Source: Variovorax ginsengisoli (GTDB lineage Bacteria; Pseudomonadota; Gammaproteobacteria; Burkholderiales; Burkholderiaceae_C). From it: a stretch of 64,000 bases of DNA. Position 1 is the stretch's first letter; the number at the start of each line of letters is the position of its first letter. Where the stretch lies: NCBI RefSeq assembly GCF_006438845.1, contig NZ_RCZJ01000003.1, positions 464,353 through 528,352 on the forward strand, in the 5' to 3' direction. A model generated the notes under the pieces. It saw only the letters and a list, made by a program, of their open reading frames with translations, was not told where the DNA came from and searched no databases. Position numbers and translations under genes: made by a program. Positions 26,800-36,519 of the stretch are shown here, piece after piece.

Positions 26800-27726
26800 A
26801 TGGACCGCGGCGACCTCGAACTCGTGACCACTGTCCGGCATCGCGGAAGCCTGGTCGCGGCCGCGGCGTCGCTGGGCGTTGCGCCCTCGGTGGTCACCAA
26901 GCGTCTGGCCGCGCTGGAGGCGAGGCTCGGGCAGCGCCTGTTCGAACGCACCACGCGGCGCCTGAACCTCACGCCCGAAGGCGAGGCGGTCTGCATGCAT
27001 GCCGAGAAGCTGCTCGAAGGGTTTGCAGCGCTGGAAGCCGAACTGAGCGAACGCCAGAGTGCGTTGCGCGGACGCCTGCGCATCGCCGCCACGCTGGGCT
27101 TCGGCCGACGCTGGGTGGGCCCGGCGATGGCCGAATTCCAGCAGCGCCATCCAGCCCTGCAGATCGAGTTGCAGCTCAGCGAACAACTGCCCGACCTCGG
27201 TGCCGACGGGTACGACGGCGCGCTGTGGCTCTGGTCGGTGCAGGGCGCGAGAACCTCGCGCTGGACGTCGCGGCGATTGGCACGCAACCAGCGCATTCTG
27301 GTCGCGTCGCCCCGCTATCTGGCGCTGCGCGGCACGCCGCGCGCGCTGGACGAGCTGGCGAACCACGCCTGCCTGACGGTGCGCGAGAACGCCGAAGCGC
27401 ACGCCGCGGGCCCCGAGCACTGGGCGCTGAAGCACGACAAGGAAAGCGCCTTGGCGCGCGTGCGCATCGAGGGACCGCTGTCGAGCAATTCAGGTGAACT
27501 TGTGCGCGACTGGTGCCTGGCCGGCCACGGCATCATGCTGCGCAGCCTCTGGGACATCGCACCGCAGCTTGCGAACGGCGAGCTGGTCCGCGTGCTGCCT
27601 TCTTACGCAATGCCGGATGCCGACATCCACTGGATCGCCCCGTGGCGGCCGAAGACGCCACGGCGGGTTCGCTTGCTGGTCGACTTCCTGGCCGAGCGCT
27701 TTCGCGGCGAACCCTGGAAGCCCTAA
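26800..27726 (+). CDS. LysR family transcriptional regulator
   Basis: 308 residues. The N-terminal winged helix-turn-helix (about 1-60: ELVTTVRHRGSLVAAAASLGVAPSVVTKRLAALEARLG) and effector domain are of normal length. It is divergent from the dehalogenase gene. The shared 74-base intergenic region is AT-rich and contains the inverted repeat AATCA-N6-TGATT (26766-26781), a possible operator. By usual LysR logic it regulates the dehalogenase-dehydrogenase pair and itself. That is inference. Confidence 0.9.
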   Translation: MDRGDLELVTTVRHRGSLVAAAASLGVAPSVVTKRLAALEARLGQRLFERTTRRLNLTPEGEAVCMHAEKLLEGFAALEAELSERQSALRGRLRIAATLGFGRRWVGPAMAEFQQRHPALQIELQLSEQLPDLGADGYDGALWLWSVQGARTSRWTSRRLARNQRILVASPRYLALRGTPRALDELANHACLTVRENAEAHAAGPEHWALKHDKESALARVRIEGPLSSNSGELVRDWCLAGHGIMLRSLWDIAPQLANGELVRVLPSYAMPDADIHWIAPWRPKTPRRVRLLVDFLAERFRGEPWKP

Positions 27727-28622
27727 GCGGCTGTTCTCGGCACCCGACCTTCACGCACCACCAGCCCCACGCCCAGTGCCGTGATCGCGGTGCCCGCCAG
27801 CGTCAGCGCCGTGATCGACTCGGCGAACAGCAGCCAGGCCATCAATGCCGTGGTCGGCGGCACCAGATAGAGCAAGCTGGTCACGGCGGCCGCCGTGCCA
27901 CGTTGAATCAGGATGTAGAACAGCGAACTGCCGCCCAGCGACAGCACCAGCACCGACCACGCCATGGCGCCACCGGATTCCAGGTTCCAGTGGATCGGCG
28001 CCGTTTCCATGAGCGCGAAGGGAAGCGTCACGAGCAGCGCGGCGCCGAACTGCACGAGGCTCGCACTGCGCACGTCGCACGGCCCGACGAAATGCTTCTG
28101 ATACAGCGTGCCGGCCGTGATCGACGCGAGCGCGGCGAGCGCGAGCACCATGGTCAGCACACTGACCTCGCCACCGTCACCGAACTTGCGCGACACCACC
28201 AGCACCAGCCCGACGAAGCCGAGCAGCAGTCCGGCCCACTGACGCCGCGTGATGCTGCCGCCGCGCATCGACAGCCAGATGCCGGTGAGCACCGGCTGCA
28301 GCCCGACCATCAACGCGACCAGCCCCGAGCCCATGCCTGCATGCACCGCGGCCCATACGCCAGCGAGATAGCCCGCCTGCACCAACACGCCGGTCACGGC
28401 GAGATGGCGCCACTGCGCACGCGGCGTCGGCCAAGCCACACGCGCGAGCAGCACCCAAACGCCGAAGCAGGCCAAGGACAGCGCATAGCGCACCGCCAGA
28501 AACTTCAAGGGCGGCGCGTGCGGCATGCCGTAGCGCGCGACGATGAAGCCGGTGCTCCAGATCAGGACGAAAACGGCTGGCATGAAGCGCATCCAGCCCG
28601 CCGTGCGGGCCGCCGCGCTCAT
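27723..28622 (-). CDS. EamA/DMT family membrane transporter
   Basis: 299 residues with about ten transmembrane helices in two EamA repeats (first WSTGFIVARYGMPHAPPLKFLAVRY, second from about residue 155). Family members export amino acids or other metabolites. The substrate is unknown. Its ATG (28622) overlaps the pgsA stop (ATGA), so it is cotranslated behind pgsA. Its end overlaps the convergent LysR gene by four bases. Confidence 0.9.
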   Translation of the reverse strand: MSAAARTAGWMRFMPAVFVLIWSTGFIVARYGMPHAPPLKFLAVRYALSLACFGVWVLLARVAWPTPRAQWRHLAVTGVLVQAGYLAGVWAAVHAGMGSGLVALMVGLQPVLTGIWLSMRGGSITRRQWAGLLLGFVGLVLVVSRKFGDGGEVSVLTMVLALAALASITAGTLYQKHFVGPCDVRSASLVQFGAALLVTLPFALMETAPIHWNLESGGAMAWSVLVLSLGGSSLFYILIQRGTAAAVTSLLYLVPPTTALMAWLLFAESITALTLAGTAITALGVGLVVREGRVPRTAA

Positions 28623-29185
28623 CGGGCGCGGGCCCGAATCTCCGGGATGGCCTTCTGCAGGTAGTACACCATCGACCAGACGGTGAGCACGGCCGATAGC
28701 CAGATCAGCCAACGGCCCCAGAGGCCGGTGTCGATCATGCCGAACAGCGTGCCGTCGAACAGCAGGAAGGGAATGGCCACCATCTGCACCACGGTCTTGA
28801 CCTTGCCGAGCATGTGCACGGCAACGCTCTTGCCGGCGCCGATCTGCGCCATCCACTCGCGCAGGGCAGAGATCGCGATCTCGCGGCCGATGATGATCAG
28901 CGCGACGAACACGTCGGCCCGTTGCAGGTGCACCAGCACCAGCAGCGACGCGCACACCAGAAATTTGTCGGCCACCGGGTCGAGAAAGGCGCCGAAGGCT
29001 GACGTCTGGTTGAGCTTGCGCGCCAGAAAGCCGTCGAGCCAGTCGGTGGCGGCGAACACGATGAACATCACGGTGGCGAGGATGTTGCGTGTCGGCTCGG
29101 CCATCGGCAGATAGAACACGCCCACGATCAGCGGGATCGCGACGATGCGCGTCCAGGTCATGATCGTCGGCAGGGTCCAGAACAT
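28619..29185 (-). CDS. pgsA: CDP-diacylglycerol-glycerol-3-phosphate 3-phosphatidyltransferase
   Basis: 188 residues with several membrane helices. The CDP-alcohol phosphotransferase motif DG-x2-AR-x8-G-x3-D-x3-D is complete (residues 51-73, starting DGFLARKL, ending DPVADK). It makes phosphatidylglycerol phosphate, the committed step to phosphatidylglycerol and cardiolipin. It lies downstream of uvrC, from which it is separated by 149 bases containing a hairpin. Confidence 0.96.
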   Translation of the reverse strand: MFWTLPTIMTWTRIVAIPLIVGVFYLPMAEPTRNILATVMFIVFAATDWLDGFLARKLNQTSAFGAFLDPVADKFLVCASLLVLVHLQRADVFVALIIIGREIAISALREWMAQIGAGKSVAVHMLGKVKTVVQMVAIPFLLFDGTLFGMIDTGLWGRWLIWLSAVLTVWSMVYYLQKAIPEIRARAR

Positions 29186-29241
29186 GCGGCGATTATGACC
29201 TTGAGAAGAAGTCAGGCCCCGCTTGCCCTGCCCCTTCAGGA

Positions 29242-29278
29242 AATACCGTGGAACCGGCTTTGCCGGGCCGCCGGTATT
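29242..29278. repeat. Nested hairpin between uvrC and pgsA
   Basis: Outer arms AATACCG/CGGTATT enclose an inner stem CCGGC/GCCGG with loop TTT. There is no T-tract on the minus strand. It may be an RNA processing or stability element or a dispersed intergenic repeat. Its function is unknown. Confidence 0.45.
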
Positions 29279-29334
29279 GCCGCCGGCAGGGGGGGTGGCG
29301 CAGCGACACAAAGTGCGCGGAGCCTGGGGGCGAG

Positions 29335-31308
29335 CTAATGAAGCGCGCGGTAGATTTCTTCGGCCAGGTCGAAGGCAATGCCCTCGACCGACGCGATGTC
29401 CTCCACGCTCGCCGCCGCCACGCCGCGGATGCCGCCGAAGCGCTGCAGCAGGCGCGCACGCCGCTTCGGTCCGATGCCCGGGATGTCCTCCAGCTGGCTG
29501 CCGCCCACGCGCACCTTGGCGCGCTTGGCGCGCATGCCGGTGATGGCGAAGCGGTGCGCCTCGTCGCGGATCTGCGCCACCAGCATCAGCGCCGCCGAGT
29601 CGCGGCCGAGGTAGACCTTCTCGCGGCCGTCCGCGAACACCAGCTCTTCGAGGCCCACCTTGCGGCCCTCGCCCTTCTCGACGCCGACAATCAGCGAGAG
29701 CGGCAACCCGAGCTCGCTGAAGACCTCGCGCGCCATCGACACCTGACCCTTGCCACCGTCGACCAGCACCAGGTCGGGCATGCGCGCCGCCTTGGTGGCG
29801 GGCGGCGCATCGCTGCCCACACCGGCGGCATCGCCCGACGGCGGCGCATCGCTCTCGGCAGCCATGGCTTCGGCCAGCTTGCCGTAGCGCCGGTGAAGCA
29901 CCTGCCGCATGGCGGCGTAATCGTCGCCGGGCGTGATGCCGTCGATGTTGTAGCGGCGGTACTCGCGGTTCTGCATGGCATGGTGCTCGAACACCACGCA
30001 CGACGCCTGCGTCGCCTCGCCCGCGGTGTGCGAGATGTCGAAGCATTCGACGCGGAAGTTGTCCAGGTCGTCGGGCGCCAATTCCAGCGCGTCGACCATC
30101 GCACGCGTGCGGGCCTGCTGCGAGCCTTCTTCGGCCAGCAGCCGCGCGAGCTGCAGCGCGGCGTTGGTCTGTGCCATCTCGAGCCACAGCCGGCGCTGCT
30201 CACGCGGCTGGAACACCGCCGTGATGCGCGTGCCCGACTGCTGCGACACCGCCTCGATCAGCTCGCGACTCACCTGCTCGCTGAGCACCAGCGTGGCAGG
30301 CACCGGGACGTCGATGTAGTGCTGGGCGATGAAGGCCTCCATCACCTGCACCTCGACCGACGCACGGGTGCCGACAAGGCCGGCCTCTCCACCCTCGAGG
30401 TCGCCGTCGGTCTCGCCCTCGTGCACCTCCACCGCCTCCTCGACGTGCACCGGAAAGTACGGCCGGTCGCCCAGGTGGCGCCCACCGCGCACCATCGCCA
30501 GGTTGACGCAGGCGCGTCCGCCCTGCACCTTGACCACCAGGATGTCGACGTCCTTGTCGGAAGCGATCTCGATCGACTGCTGATGCAGCACACGGGACAG
30601 CGCCGACATCTGGTTGCGCAACTCGGCCGCCTGCTCGAACTGCAGCTTCTCGGCATGCGCCGTCATGCGCGCTTCGAGCTGGCTCAGCACGACCTGCGTA
30701 TCGCCCATCAGGAAAGCCTCGGCATTCGCGACGTCCTGCGCATAGGCCTCCGGCGTGATGTAGCCGACGCAGGGACCGGTGCAGCGCTTGATCTGGTAGA
30801 GCAGGCAGGGCCGCGTGCGGTTGGCGTACACCGTGTCTTCGCAGGTGCGCAGCTTGAACACCTTCTGAAGCAGCTGGATCGATTCCTTGACGGCCCAGGC
30901 ACTCGGGTACGGCCCGAAGTAGCGGTGCTTGCGGTCGGTCGCGCCCCGGTAGTAGGCCAGGCGCGGGAACTTGTGCGACGCGATCTTCAGGTACGGGTAA
31001 CTCTTGTCGTCGCGAAACAGGATGTTGTAGCGCGGCTTGAGCGACTTGATGAGGTTGTTCTCCAGCAGCAGCGCCTCGGCCTCGGAGCGCACGACGGTCG
31101 TCTCCATGCGCGCGATCTTCGTGATCATGTGGCCGATGCGCGTGCCGCCGTGGCTCTTCTGGAAGTAGTTGGCCACCCGCTTCTTCAGGTTGCGGGCCTT
31201 GCCCACGTAGAGCACGGCGCCGGCCGCGTCGAAATAGCGATAGACGCCGGGCAGGTTGGGCAGGGCTGCCACTTCGCTGAGCAGCTGGTCGGAATGCACG
31301 TCGGACAT
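29335..31308 (-). CDS. uvrC: Excinuclease ABC subunit C
   Basis: 657 residues from ATG 31308. The N-terminal GIY-YIG nuclease domain ([25 protein letters not shown]) makes the 3' incision. The UVR motif near residue 215 ([16 protein letters not shown]) binds UvrB. The RNase H-like domain ([19 protein letters not shown]) makes the 5' incision, and the C-terminal end has two helix-hairpin-helix motifs ([16 protein letters not shown]). It is about 45 residues longer than E. coli UvrC, partly from an Ala/Pro/Asp linker before the [10 protein letters not shown] motif and a Glu/Gly-rich stretch near residue 300. Confidence 0.96.
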   Translation of the reverse strand: MSDVHSDQLLSEVAALPNLPGVYRYFDAAGAVLYVGKARNLKKRVANYFQKSHGGTRIGHMITKIARMETTVVRSEAEALLLENNLIKSLKPRYNILFRDDKSYPYLKIASHKFPRLAYYRGATDRKHRYFGPYPSAWAVKESIQLLQKVFKLRTCEDTVYANRTRPCLLYQIKRCTGPCVGYITPEAYAQDVANAEAFLMGDTQVVLSQLEARMTAHAEKLQFEQAAELRNQMSALSRVLHQQSIEIASDKDVDILVVKVQGGRACVNLAMVRGGRHLGDRPYFPVHVEEAVEVHEGETDGDLEGGEAGLVGTRASVEVQVMEAFIAQHYIDVPVPATLVLSEQVSRELIEAVSQQSGTRITAVFQPREQRRLWLEMAQTNAALQLARLLAEEGSQQARTRAMVDALELAPDDLDNFRVECFDISHTAGEATQASCVVFEHHAMQNREYRRYNIDGITPGDDYAAMRQVLHRRYGKLAEAMAAESDAPPSGDAAGVGSDAPPATKAARMPDLVLVDGGKGQVSMAREVFSELGLPLSLIVGVEKGEGRKVGLEELVFADGREKVYLGRDSAALMLVAQIRDEAHRFAITGMRAKRAKVRVGGSQLEDIPGIGPKRRARLLQRFGGIRGVAAASVEDIASVEGIAFDLAEEIYRALH

Positions 31309-31370
31309 GGCGGCTATTGTCGCGCCGCGCCGCAAGTCCCCTGGCACGACAATCCCGCCCGGAGGCACGC

Positions 31371-32453
31371 ATGCGCTGGGACATCTTCTGCAAGGTCATC
31401 GACAACTTCGGCGACATCGCCATCAGCTGGCGGCTGGCCTGCCAGCTGGCGCAGCGTGGCGCGCGCGTGCGCCTGTGGGTCGACGACCCGAGCGCGCTCG
31501 CGTGGCTGGCGCCGGAGGGCTGCGAAAGCGTCGCTGTCGTGCCCTGGTCGGACCGGGTGGCGGTGACGGCCGCCGCGGCCGATGCCGCGCCCGACGTGCT
31601 GGTCGAGGCCTTCGGCTGCGACCCCGCGCCCGAACTCGTGGCGCGCTTCGCGGCCCAGGGCGGCGGCCCCTGGATCAACCTCGAATACCTGTCCGCCGAG
31701 CTCTACGTCGAACGCCTGCACGGCCTGCCCTCGCCCGTGTTCCGCGGGCCCGGCGAAGGGTTGACCAAGCATTTCTTCTATCCCGGCTTCACTCCGGCTA
31801 CCGGCGGGCTCGTGCGCGAAGACGATCTGCCCGCGCGACAGGCCGCCTTCGACCGCAGCGCCTGGCTGGCGGCATGGGGCATTCCGGGGCAAGGCGAGCG
31901 GCTCGTCTCGCTGTTCTGCTACGAGCCGCCGACGCTTTCGCAGTTGCTCGATCAGCTCGCCGCATCGCCCACCCCGCAGCGCCTGCTGGTCACTGCAGGG
32001 CGTGCGACTGCGGCGGTGCAGGCGGCATGGCCGGCACACGGCGCGCAGCGTGGCGCGCTGTCGGTGTCGTACCTGCCACTGATGTCGCAACGCGACTACG
32101 ACGCGCTGCTGTGGGCCTGCGATTTCAACTTGGTGCGTGGCGAGGATTCCGTCGTTCGCGCGCTCTGGGCCGGGCGCGCGTTCGCCTGGCAGATCTACCC
32201 GCAGGACGACGATGTGCACCACGTCAAGCTCGACGCCTTCCTCGACATGCTCGACGCCCCGGCGGCGTGGCGCCGGTTCCATCGGGCCTGGAACGGTGTC
32301 GGCGCTGCGCCACTCACTTGGCCCGACGCCGCCGAGCAGAACACCTGGGCCGCCGCCGCGCGCCATGCGTGCGACCGTCTGCGTGCGCAGGACGACCTGG
32401 CCACGCAGTTGGTCCGTTTCGTCGAGCAGTTCGGGCAGTCCGCGGCCGCCTGA
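31371..32453 (+). CDS. earP: EF-P arginine rhamnosyltransferase EarP
   Basis: 360 residues from ATG 31371 with GGAGG five bases upstream. The GT-B enzyme moves rhamnose from dTDP-rhamnose to Arg32 of elongation factor P. The catalytic start [14 protein letters not shown] has both key Asp (11 and 15). The C-terminal nucleotide-sugar site is seen in [27 protein letters not shown]. Its substrate gene efp, with Arg32, lies 18 kb away at 50584. In other genomes the two are normally adjacent. The next gene begins only 10 bases after its stop, on the other strand. Confidence 0.96.
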   Translation: MRWDIFCKVIDNFGDIAISWRLACQLAQRGARVRLWVDDPSALAWLAPEGCESVAVVPWSDRVAVTAAAADAAPDVLVEAFGCDPAPELVARFAAQGGGPWINLEYLSAELYVERLHGLPSPVFRGPGEGLTKHFFYPGFTPATGGLVREDDLPARQAAFDRSAWLAAWGIPGQGERLVSLFCYEPPTLSQLLDQLAASPTPQRLLVTAGRATAAVQAAWPAHGAQRGALSVSYLPLMSQRDYDALLWACDFNLVRGEDSVVRALWAGRAFAWQIYPQDDDVHHVKLDAFLDMLDAPAAWRRFHRAWNGVGAAPLTWPDAAEQNTWAAAARHACDRLRAQDDLATQLVRFVEQFGQSAAA

Positions 32454-32463
32454 ACTCCACCGG

Positions 32464-33237
32464 TCAGCGGCCGTATTGCGCCGAATCGCGCAGCGCCTTC
32501 AGGATGATGCCGGCCGTGTTGCTCGCGAAGTAACGCGCGCCCCAAGCGGCATAACGGTCTTCCTCCTCCGGCGAAAGCGCCAGGATGCCCGGGCACTTGC
32601 CCACCGCATCGATCGCCTTCAACGCCGATGCGATGGCCGCCTGCACCGGCGCCTCGTTCCATCGGTTGTCGAAACCCATGCTGTGCGCCAGATCGTTGGG
32701 GCCGACGAAGACGGCGTCGACGCCCGGCACCGCGGCAATGGCGGCCGCGTTGGCCACCCCCTCGGGCGTTTCGATCATCACGATGAGCGCGACGCCGTCA
32801 TTGCTCAGCGCCGTATGCGCCGTGCCACCGAACGCACCGTAGCCGGCGGCGCGCGTGGAGAAGGCCGCGCCGCGCAGGCCCGGTGATCCGCGCGTCGGGT
32901 ACTTCAGGCGCTGCACCAGCGCGGCGGCGTGTGCCGCGGTGTCGACCATCGGGATCTGCACCGCGCTCACGCCGAGGTCCAGCGTGCGCGCCAAGTCGTG
33001 TTCAAGGCAGCGCACCACCGTCGGGATGCCGCTGGCGCGCGCGGCCCGCAGCATGTGCTCGGTGGTCTCGAGTCCGGCGCTGCCGTGCTCGTTGTCGAAC
33101 AGCACGAAGTCTAAGCCCGCGAAGGCGCACATTTCAACGATGGCCGGCGAGGGAATGCCGTTGAACACGCCGCGCAGCCTGCGGCCGCTGCGCAGCATGT
33201 TGGGCAGGCGGGTGTCGATGGGATGAGGGATGTTCAC
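32464..33237 (-). CDS. HpcH/HpaI family aldolase
   Basis: 257 residues from GTG 33237, whose codon overlaps the stop of the upstream oxidase gene (GTGA). It is a class II, metal-dependent aldolase: FDNEHGSAGLE (metal and base region), ARTLDLGVSAVQIPMVDTAAHA, IVMIETPEGVANAAAIAAVPGVDAVFVGPNDLA with the metal-binding Glu and Asp. It cleaves 4-hydroxy-2-oxo acids to pyruvate or glyoxylate-type products plus an aldehyde. Third gene of the leftward operon, it abuts earP. Confidence 0.9.
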   Translation of the reverse strand: MNIPHPIDTRLPNMLRSGRRLRGVFNGIPSPAIVEMCAFAGLDFVLFDNEHGSAGLETTEHMLRAARASGIPTVVRCLEHDLARTLDLGVSAVQIPMVDTAAHAAALVQRLKYPTRGSPGLRGAAFSTRAAGYGAFGGTAHTALSNDGVALIVMIETPEGVANAAAIAAVPGVDAVFVGPNDLAHSMGFDNRWNEAPVQAAIASALKAIDAVGKCPGILALSPEEEDRYAAWGARYFASNTAGIILKALRDSAQYGR

Positions 33238-34652
33238 AGCAGCTTGCCCGGGTTCATGAGGTGGTTCGGGTCCATGGCCTGCTTGATGCGCAGCATCAGC
33301 TCCATCTCGACCGGCGACTTGTAGATGCGCAGCTCGTCGCGCCGCAGCTGGCCGACACCATGTTCGGCGCTGATGCTGCCGCCGAAACGGGTGACCAGCT
33401 GGTGCACCACGCCGTTGAGTTGGTGCGTGCGCGCACTCAATGTCGCGGGTTCGATGTCGAGCGGCATCATCACGTTGTAGTGCAGGTTGCCGTCGCCCAG
33501 GTGGCCGAAGTTGACGATGTGCGTACCCGGCGCGCTGGCCAGCACGTCGTGCTCGGCCTGCGCCACGAAGTCCGCGAGCGACGAGATCGGCAGCGCGATG
33601 TCGTGCTTGATGGCCTTGCCGGCACGCACCTGCGCCTGCGAGATGCCTTCGCGCAGCTTCCACAGCGCCTGGGTCTGCGCCTCGCTGGCGCTCAATGTCG
33701 CGTCGACGATCAAGCCATCGCCCATGGCTTCGGCCAAGGTCGCTTCCAACAGTTCCGACAGGCTTGCATCGCCCGCATCGCTGAGCTCTATCAGCGCATT
33801 GAAGGGCATCGCCTGCACCAGCGGCGCGCGGGTGTCGGCCACGTGCGCCATCACCAGCGCCAGCGACGGCGCGGTCATCATCTCGAAGGCGGTGAGCCGT
33901 TCGCCGCAGCGCGTGCGCACCATGCCGAGGAGCGACACCAACTGTTCCAGCGACTCGGCGCCGACCCAGGCCGTGGCATGGCGCCGGGGTTGCGCGAAGA
34001 GCTTGAGCACCACGCCCGTGATCACGCCCAGCGTGCCTTCGGACCCGACGAACAACCCGCGCAGGTCGTAGCCGGTGTTGTCCTTGCGCAGGCCGCGCAA
34101 GCCGTTCCAGACGCGGCCGTCGGGCAACACCACTTCGAGCCCGAGCACGAGATCGCGCATGTTGCCGTACCGCAGCACGGCGATGCCGCCCGCGTTGGTC
34201 GCCACGTTGCCGCCGACGGTGCAGCTGCCCTGCGCGCCGAGGCTCAGCGGAAAGAAGCGGTCGACGCTGCGTGCGGCGTCGTGAGCGTTCGCCAGGATCA
34301 CGCCGGCATCCACCGTCAACGTGTTGTTGATCGGGTCGATGGCGCGCACGCGGTTCATGCGTGTGGTGCTCAGCACCACCTGCGCGCCGCTGGCGTCGGG
34401 CGTCGCACCGCCGCTCATGCCGGTGTTGCCGCCCTGCGTGACGACGGGCGTGCGCGTCTCGCTGCACAGCCGCACCACGGCGGCCGTCTCGGTCGTGTTG
34501 GCCGGTCGCACCACCACCGGTGTGGCGCCCTTCCACTTGCCCAGCCAGTCGGTCAGGTAGGGCGCTTGCGCATCGGCGTCGGTCAGCAGGCCGGCCGGGC
34601 CGACCAGCGCGTGCAGCTTGTTCAGCAGGCGTTCGGTGCTTTGGTCGATCAC
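33234..34652 (-). CDS. FAD-linked oxidase/dehydrogenase (D-2-hydroxyacid, GlcD type)
   Basis: 472 residues. The FAD PCMH domain shows TQGGNTGMSGGA and LGAQGSCTVGGNVATNAGGIAVLRYGN. The C-terminal domain has HIVNFGHLGDGNLHYNVM (substrate and metal His residues) and SAEHGVGQLRRDEL, ending AMDPNHLMNPGKLL. This is the D-lactate/D-2-hydroxyglutarate dehydrogenase type, oxidising a D-2-hydroxy acid to a 2-oxo acid. The next gene encodes an aldolase acting on 2-oxo acids, so the two may act in sequence. It starts directly at the end of the racemase gene. Confidence 0.9.
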   Translation of the reverse strand: MIDQSTERLLNKLHALVGPAGLLTDADAQAPYLTDWLGKWKGATPVVVRPANTTETAAVVRLCSETRTPVVTQGGNTGMSGGATPDASGAQVVLSTTRMNRVRAIDPINNTLTVDAGVILANAHDAARSVDRFFPLSLGAQGSCTVGGNVATNAGGIAVLRYGNMRDLVLGLEVVLPDGRVWNGLRGLRKDNTGYDLRGLFVGSEGTLGVITGVVLKLFAQPRRHATAWVGAESLEQLVSLLGMVRTRCGERLTAFEMMTAPSLALVMAHVADTRAPLVQAMPFNALIELSDAGDASLSELLEATLAEAMGDGLIVDATLSASEAQTQALWKLREGISQAQVRAGKAIKHDIALPISSLADFVAQAEHDVLASAPGTHIVNFGHLGDGNLHYNVMMPLDIEPATLSARTHQLNGVVHQLVTRFGGSISAEHGVGQLRRDELRIYKSPVEMELMLRIKQAMDPNHLMNPGKLL

Positions 34653-34653
34653 T

Positions 34654-35322
34654 TCAGCGCCCCTGCCAGCCGAGCTGCACGCGCGCGATCGCCATGCCGA
34701 CCGCGGCCTGCGTCGGCTCGACCACCGCGATGCCGAGCGCCTGTTGCAACAGGTCGCGGTACGCCGCCATGCCGGCGCAGCCCATCACGATCACGTCGGC
34801 GCCGCGCTCGTCGCGCAGCCGCCGACCGACTTCCGTCATGCGGGCCAGCGTGCGCTCGTACTGCGCCAGTTCCTGCACGTCCAGGCCGATCGCCAACTCG
34901 CCGGCGAAGCGCCCCATCACGCCCATCGCGCCGTAAGTGCGCAGGTGGCGCGGAATCGACTTGTCGAGGATCGCGATGACGCCGAAACGCTCGCCCAGCG
35001 TCAGCGCGGTGAGCACGCCGCATTCGCCGATGCCCAGCACCGGCTGGGCTAGCCGTTCGCGCAGCACGTAGAGACCGGGATCGCTGTAGCAGGCGATCAC
35101 GAAGGCAGAAGCTTCGGACGCCAGCACCTCGGCCCGCCGCGCCAACGGCACCGCCACCGACTGCACGTCGAAGTGCGTCACGATGCCGGGCGGACCCTCG
35201 GCCAGCGTCACGCAGCGGATCTCCGGGCCGCCCGCCATGCGCAGCGGCGCCATGGCCGCATCGATGCCCGCGGTGACGGTTGCGCTGCTGTTGGGATTGA
35301 TGACATAGATCGGCAGTTTCAT
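34654..35322 (-). CDS. hyuE: Asp/Glu/hydantoin racemase family protein
   Basis: 222 residues. Start MKLPIYVINPNSSATVT, with the two catalytic Cys of the family: Cys78 in VIACYSDPG and Cys182 in VMGCAGM, positioned as in hydantoin racemases. Hydantoin racemases interconvert 5-substituted hydantoin enantiomers so a D-specific hydantoinase can use both. The same locus encodes a D-hydantoinase-like protein and a D-carbamoylase, which supports this reading over a maleate isomerase or Asp racemase. It is the first gene of the leftward operon. Confidence 0.82.
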   Translation of the reverse strand: MKLPIYVINPNSSATVTAGIDAAMAPLRMAGGPEIRCVTLAEGPPGIVTHFDVQSVAVPLARRAEVLASEASAFVIACYSDPGLYVLRERLAQPVLGIGECGVLTALTLGERFGVIAILDKSIPRHLRTYGAMGVMGRFAGELAIGLDVQELAQYERTLARMTEVGRRLRDERGADVIVMGCAGMAAYRDLLQQALGIAVVEPTQAAVGMAIARVQLGWQGR

Positions 35323-35414
35323 GCGCAGCTCCTGAGGGGACGCGGGGCTCGGTGGGGTGGCGGCCAGTCTAGGTTCGCGACAAGGGCACGCTCCTTGCTT
35401 TTTCGTTCGCCACC

Positions 35415-35431
35415 CTTAACGTTTGGTTAAG
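35415..35431. promoter_or_regulatory. Palindromic LysR-type operator, copy 1
   Basis: CTTAAC-GTTTG-GTTAAG, preceded by CAC-C, lies between the divergent racemase operon and the LysR gene. The dyad with T-rich and A-rich halves fits LysR-type binding sites. The same arms recur at 36503-36519. Confidence 0.7.
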
Positions 35432-35480
35432 CCGCGTCGCGCCGCGCATCTCGAGGCGCGCCGTGCGCCGCCGTCGCTCC

Positions 35481-36422
35481 ATGTCGATCAACCTGCGCCA
35501 AATCGAAGTCTTCCGGGCGGTGATGAGCACCGGCTCGATCCGCGGCGCCTCGCAGCTGCTGTTCGTGTCGCAGCCCGCCGTCAGCCGCCTGCTCTCGCAC
35601 ACCGAAAGCCGCGTGGGATTCGCGCTGTTCGAACGCATCAAGGGGCGGCTCTACGCCACGCCGGAAGGCAAGAAGCTGTTCCACGAAATCGAGCGCATGT
35701 ACCAGGGCGTTCAGCGCGTCAACGAACTGGCGCAGGAACTGGCCGAGAACCGGCAAGGCATCCTCAACATCGTGTCGAGCCCGAGCATCGGCCAGATGAT
35801 GATTCCCCAGGCCATCGCCGCGTTTCGCGAGGCGCACCCGCAGGTCAAGCTCAGCTTCCAGTACCTGGGTTACGCACCGCTGAAGGAGCGCCTGCTCAAC
35901 CACCAGGCCGACCTCGGCATCACGATCCTGCCGGTGGAGCACCCCAACCTCGACGTCACGCCGCTCGCCCGCGGGCAGTTGGTTTGCATCTGCCCCTACA
36001 ACCATCCGCTGTCGCGCCTGGCCACGCTGACCTTGGCCGACATGCGGCCCTACCCGCTGATTTCGTACGAGCGCGCCACGCCCTTCGGCGTGATCGTCGA
36101 GCACATGTACGACGCGGCCGACGAACCGCTCAGGTCGGCCATCGAGGTAGGGTCGCCGCAGAACGCCTGTTCGCTGGTACAGGCCGGCGCAGGCATCGCG
36201 CTGGTCGACGAATTTTCGGTGCGCAACTGGCCGACGCAGCAGTTGATCGTGCGGCCGGTGGCGAAGGCGCCGGTGCTGCAGGCCAACCTCGTGCATCCGC
36301 GCTTCGACCCGCTGTCGAAGCTGGCGCAGAGCTTCGTGCAGGTGCTGCGCGAACTGATGCAACGCCAAGGTTTCGAGACCTCCGACGAACTCGATCCGGC
36401 CCGTGCGGCGGTCGCGCACTGA
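35481..36422 (+). CDS. LysR family regulator of the ureide/hydantoin block
   Basis: 313 residues from ATG 35481. GTG 35463 would add six Arg-rich residues. Winged helix-turn-helix: INLRQIEVFRAVMSTGSIRGASQLLFVSQPAVSRLLSHTESRVG. The effector domain has normal length (about 90-300). It lies between two divergent or successive operons, both preceded by the same CTTAAC-N5-GTTAAG palindrome, so it is the obvious regulator of both. The inducer is unknown and is probably the imported compound or a breakdown product. Confidence 0.92.
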   Translation: MSINLRQIEVFRAVMSTGSIRGASQLLFVSQPAVSRLLSHTESRVGFALFERIKGRLYATPEGKKLFHEIERMYQGVQRVNELAQELAENRQGILNIVSSPSIGQMMIPQAIAAFREAHPQVKLSFQYLGYAPLKERLLNHQADLGITILPVEHPNLDVTPLARGQLVCICPYNHPLSRLATLTLADMRPYPLISYERATPFGVIVEHMYDAADEPLRSAIEVGSPQNACSLVQAGAGIALVDEFSVRNWPTQQLIVRPVAKAPVLQANLVHPRFDPLSKLAQSFVQVLRELMQRQGFETSDELDPARAAVAH

Positions 36423-36502
36423 GCCATCGACGCACCGGCATCGTTCCCCGGCGAGCCGAGTTGGTGCGCAGGGCGCACTGCTTCGGCACTTGCAGCCTGG
36501 GC

Positions 36503-36519
36503 CTTAACAAGAGGTTAAG
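36503..36519. promoter_or_regulatory. Palindromic LysR-type operator, copy 2
   Basis: CTTAAC-AAGAG-GTTAAG stands 98 bases before the first gene of the 11-gene operon. Read on the minus strand it shares CACCCTTAAC-N5-GTTAAG with copy 1, so 16 fixed bases match. Confidence 0.7.

Noticed and set aside
29248-31566. 772-codon open frame on the plus strand opposite uvrC
   Set aside because: Antisense shadow of a fully recognisable UvrC.
32464-34536. 690-codon continuous frame that joins Arg/Ala-rich sequence to the HpcH aldolase
   Set aside because: The first part is the out-of-frame shadow of the FAD oxidase. The aldolase starts at GTG 33237, overlapping the oxidase stop.
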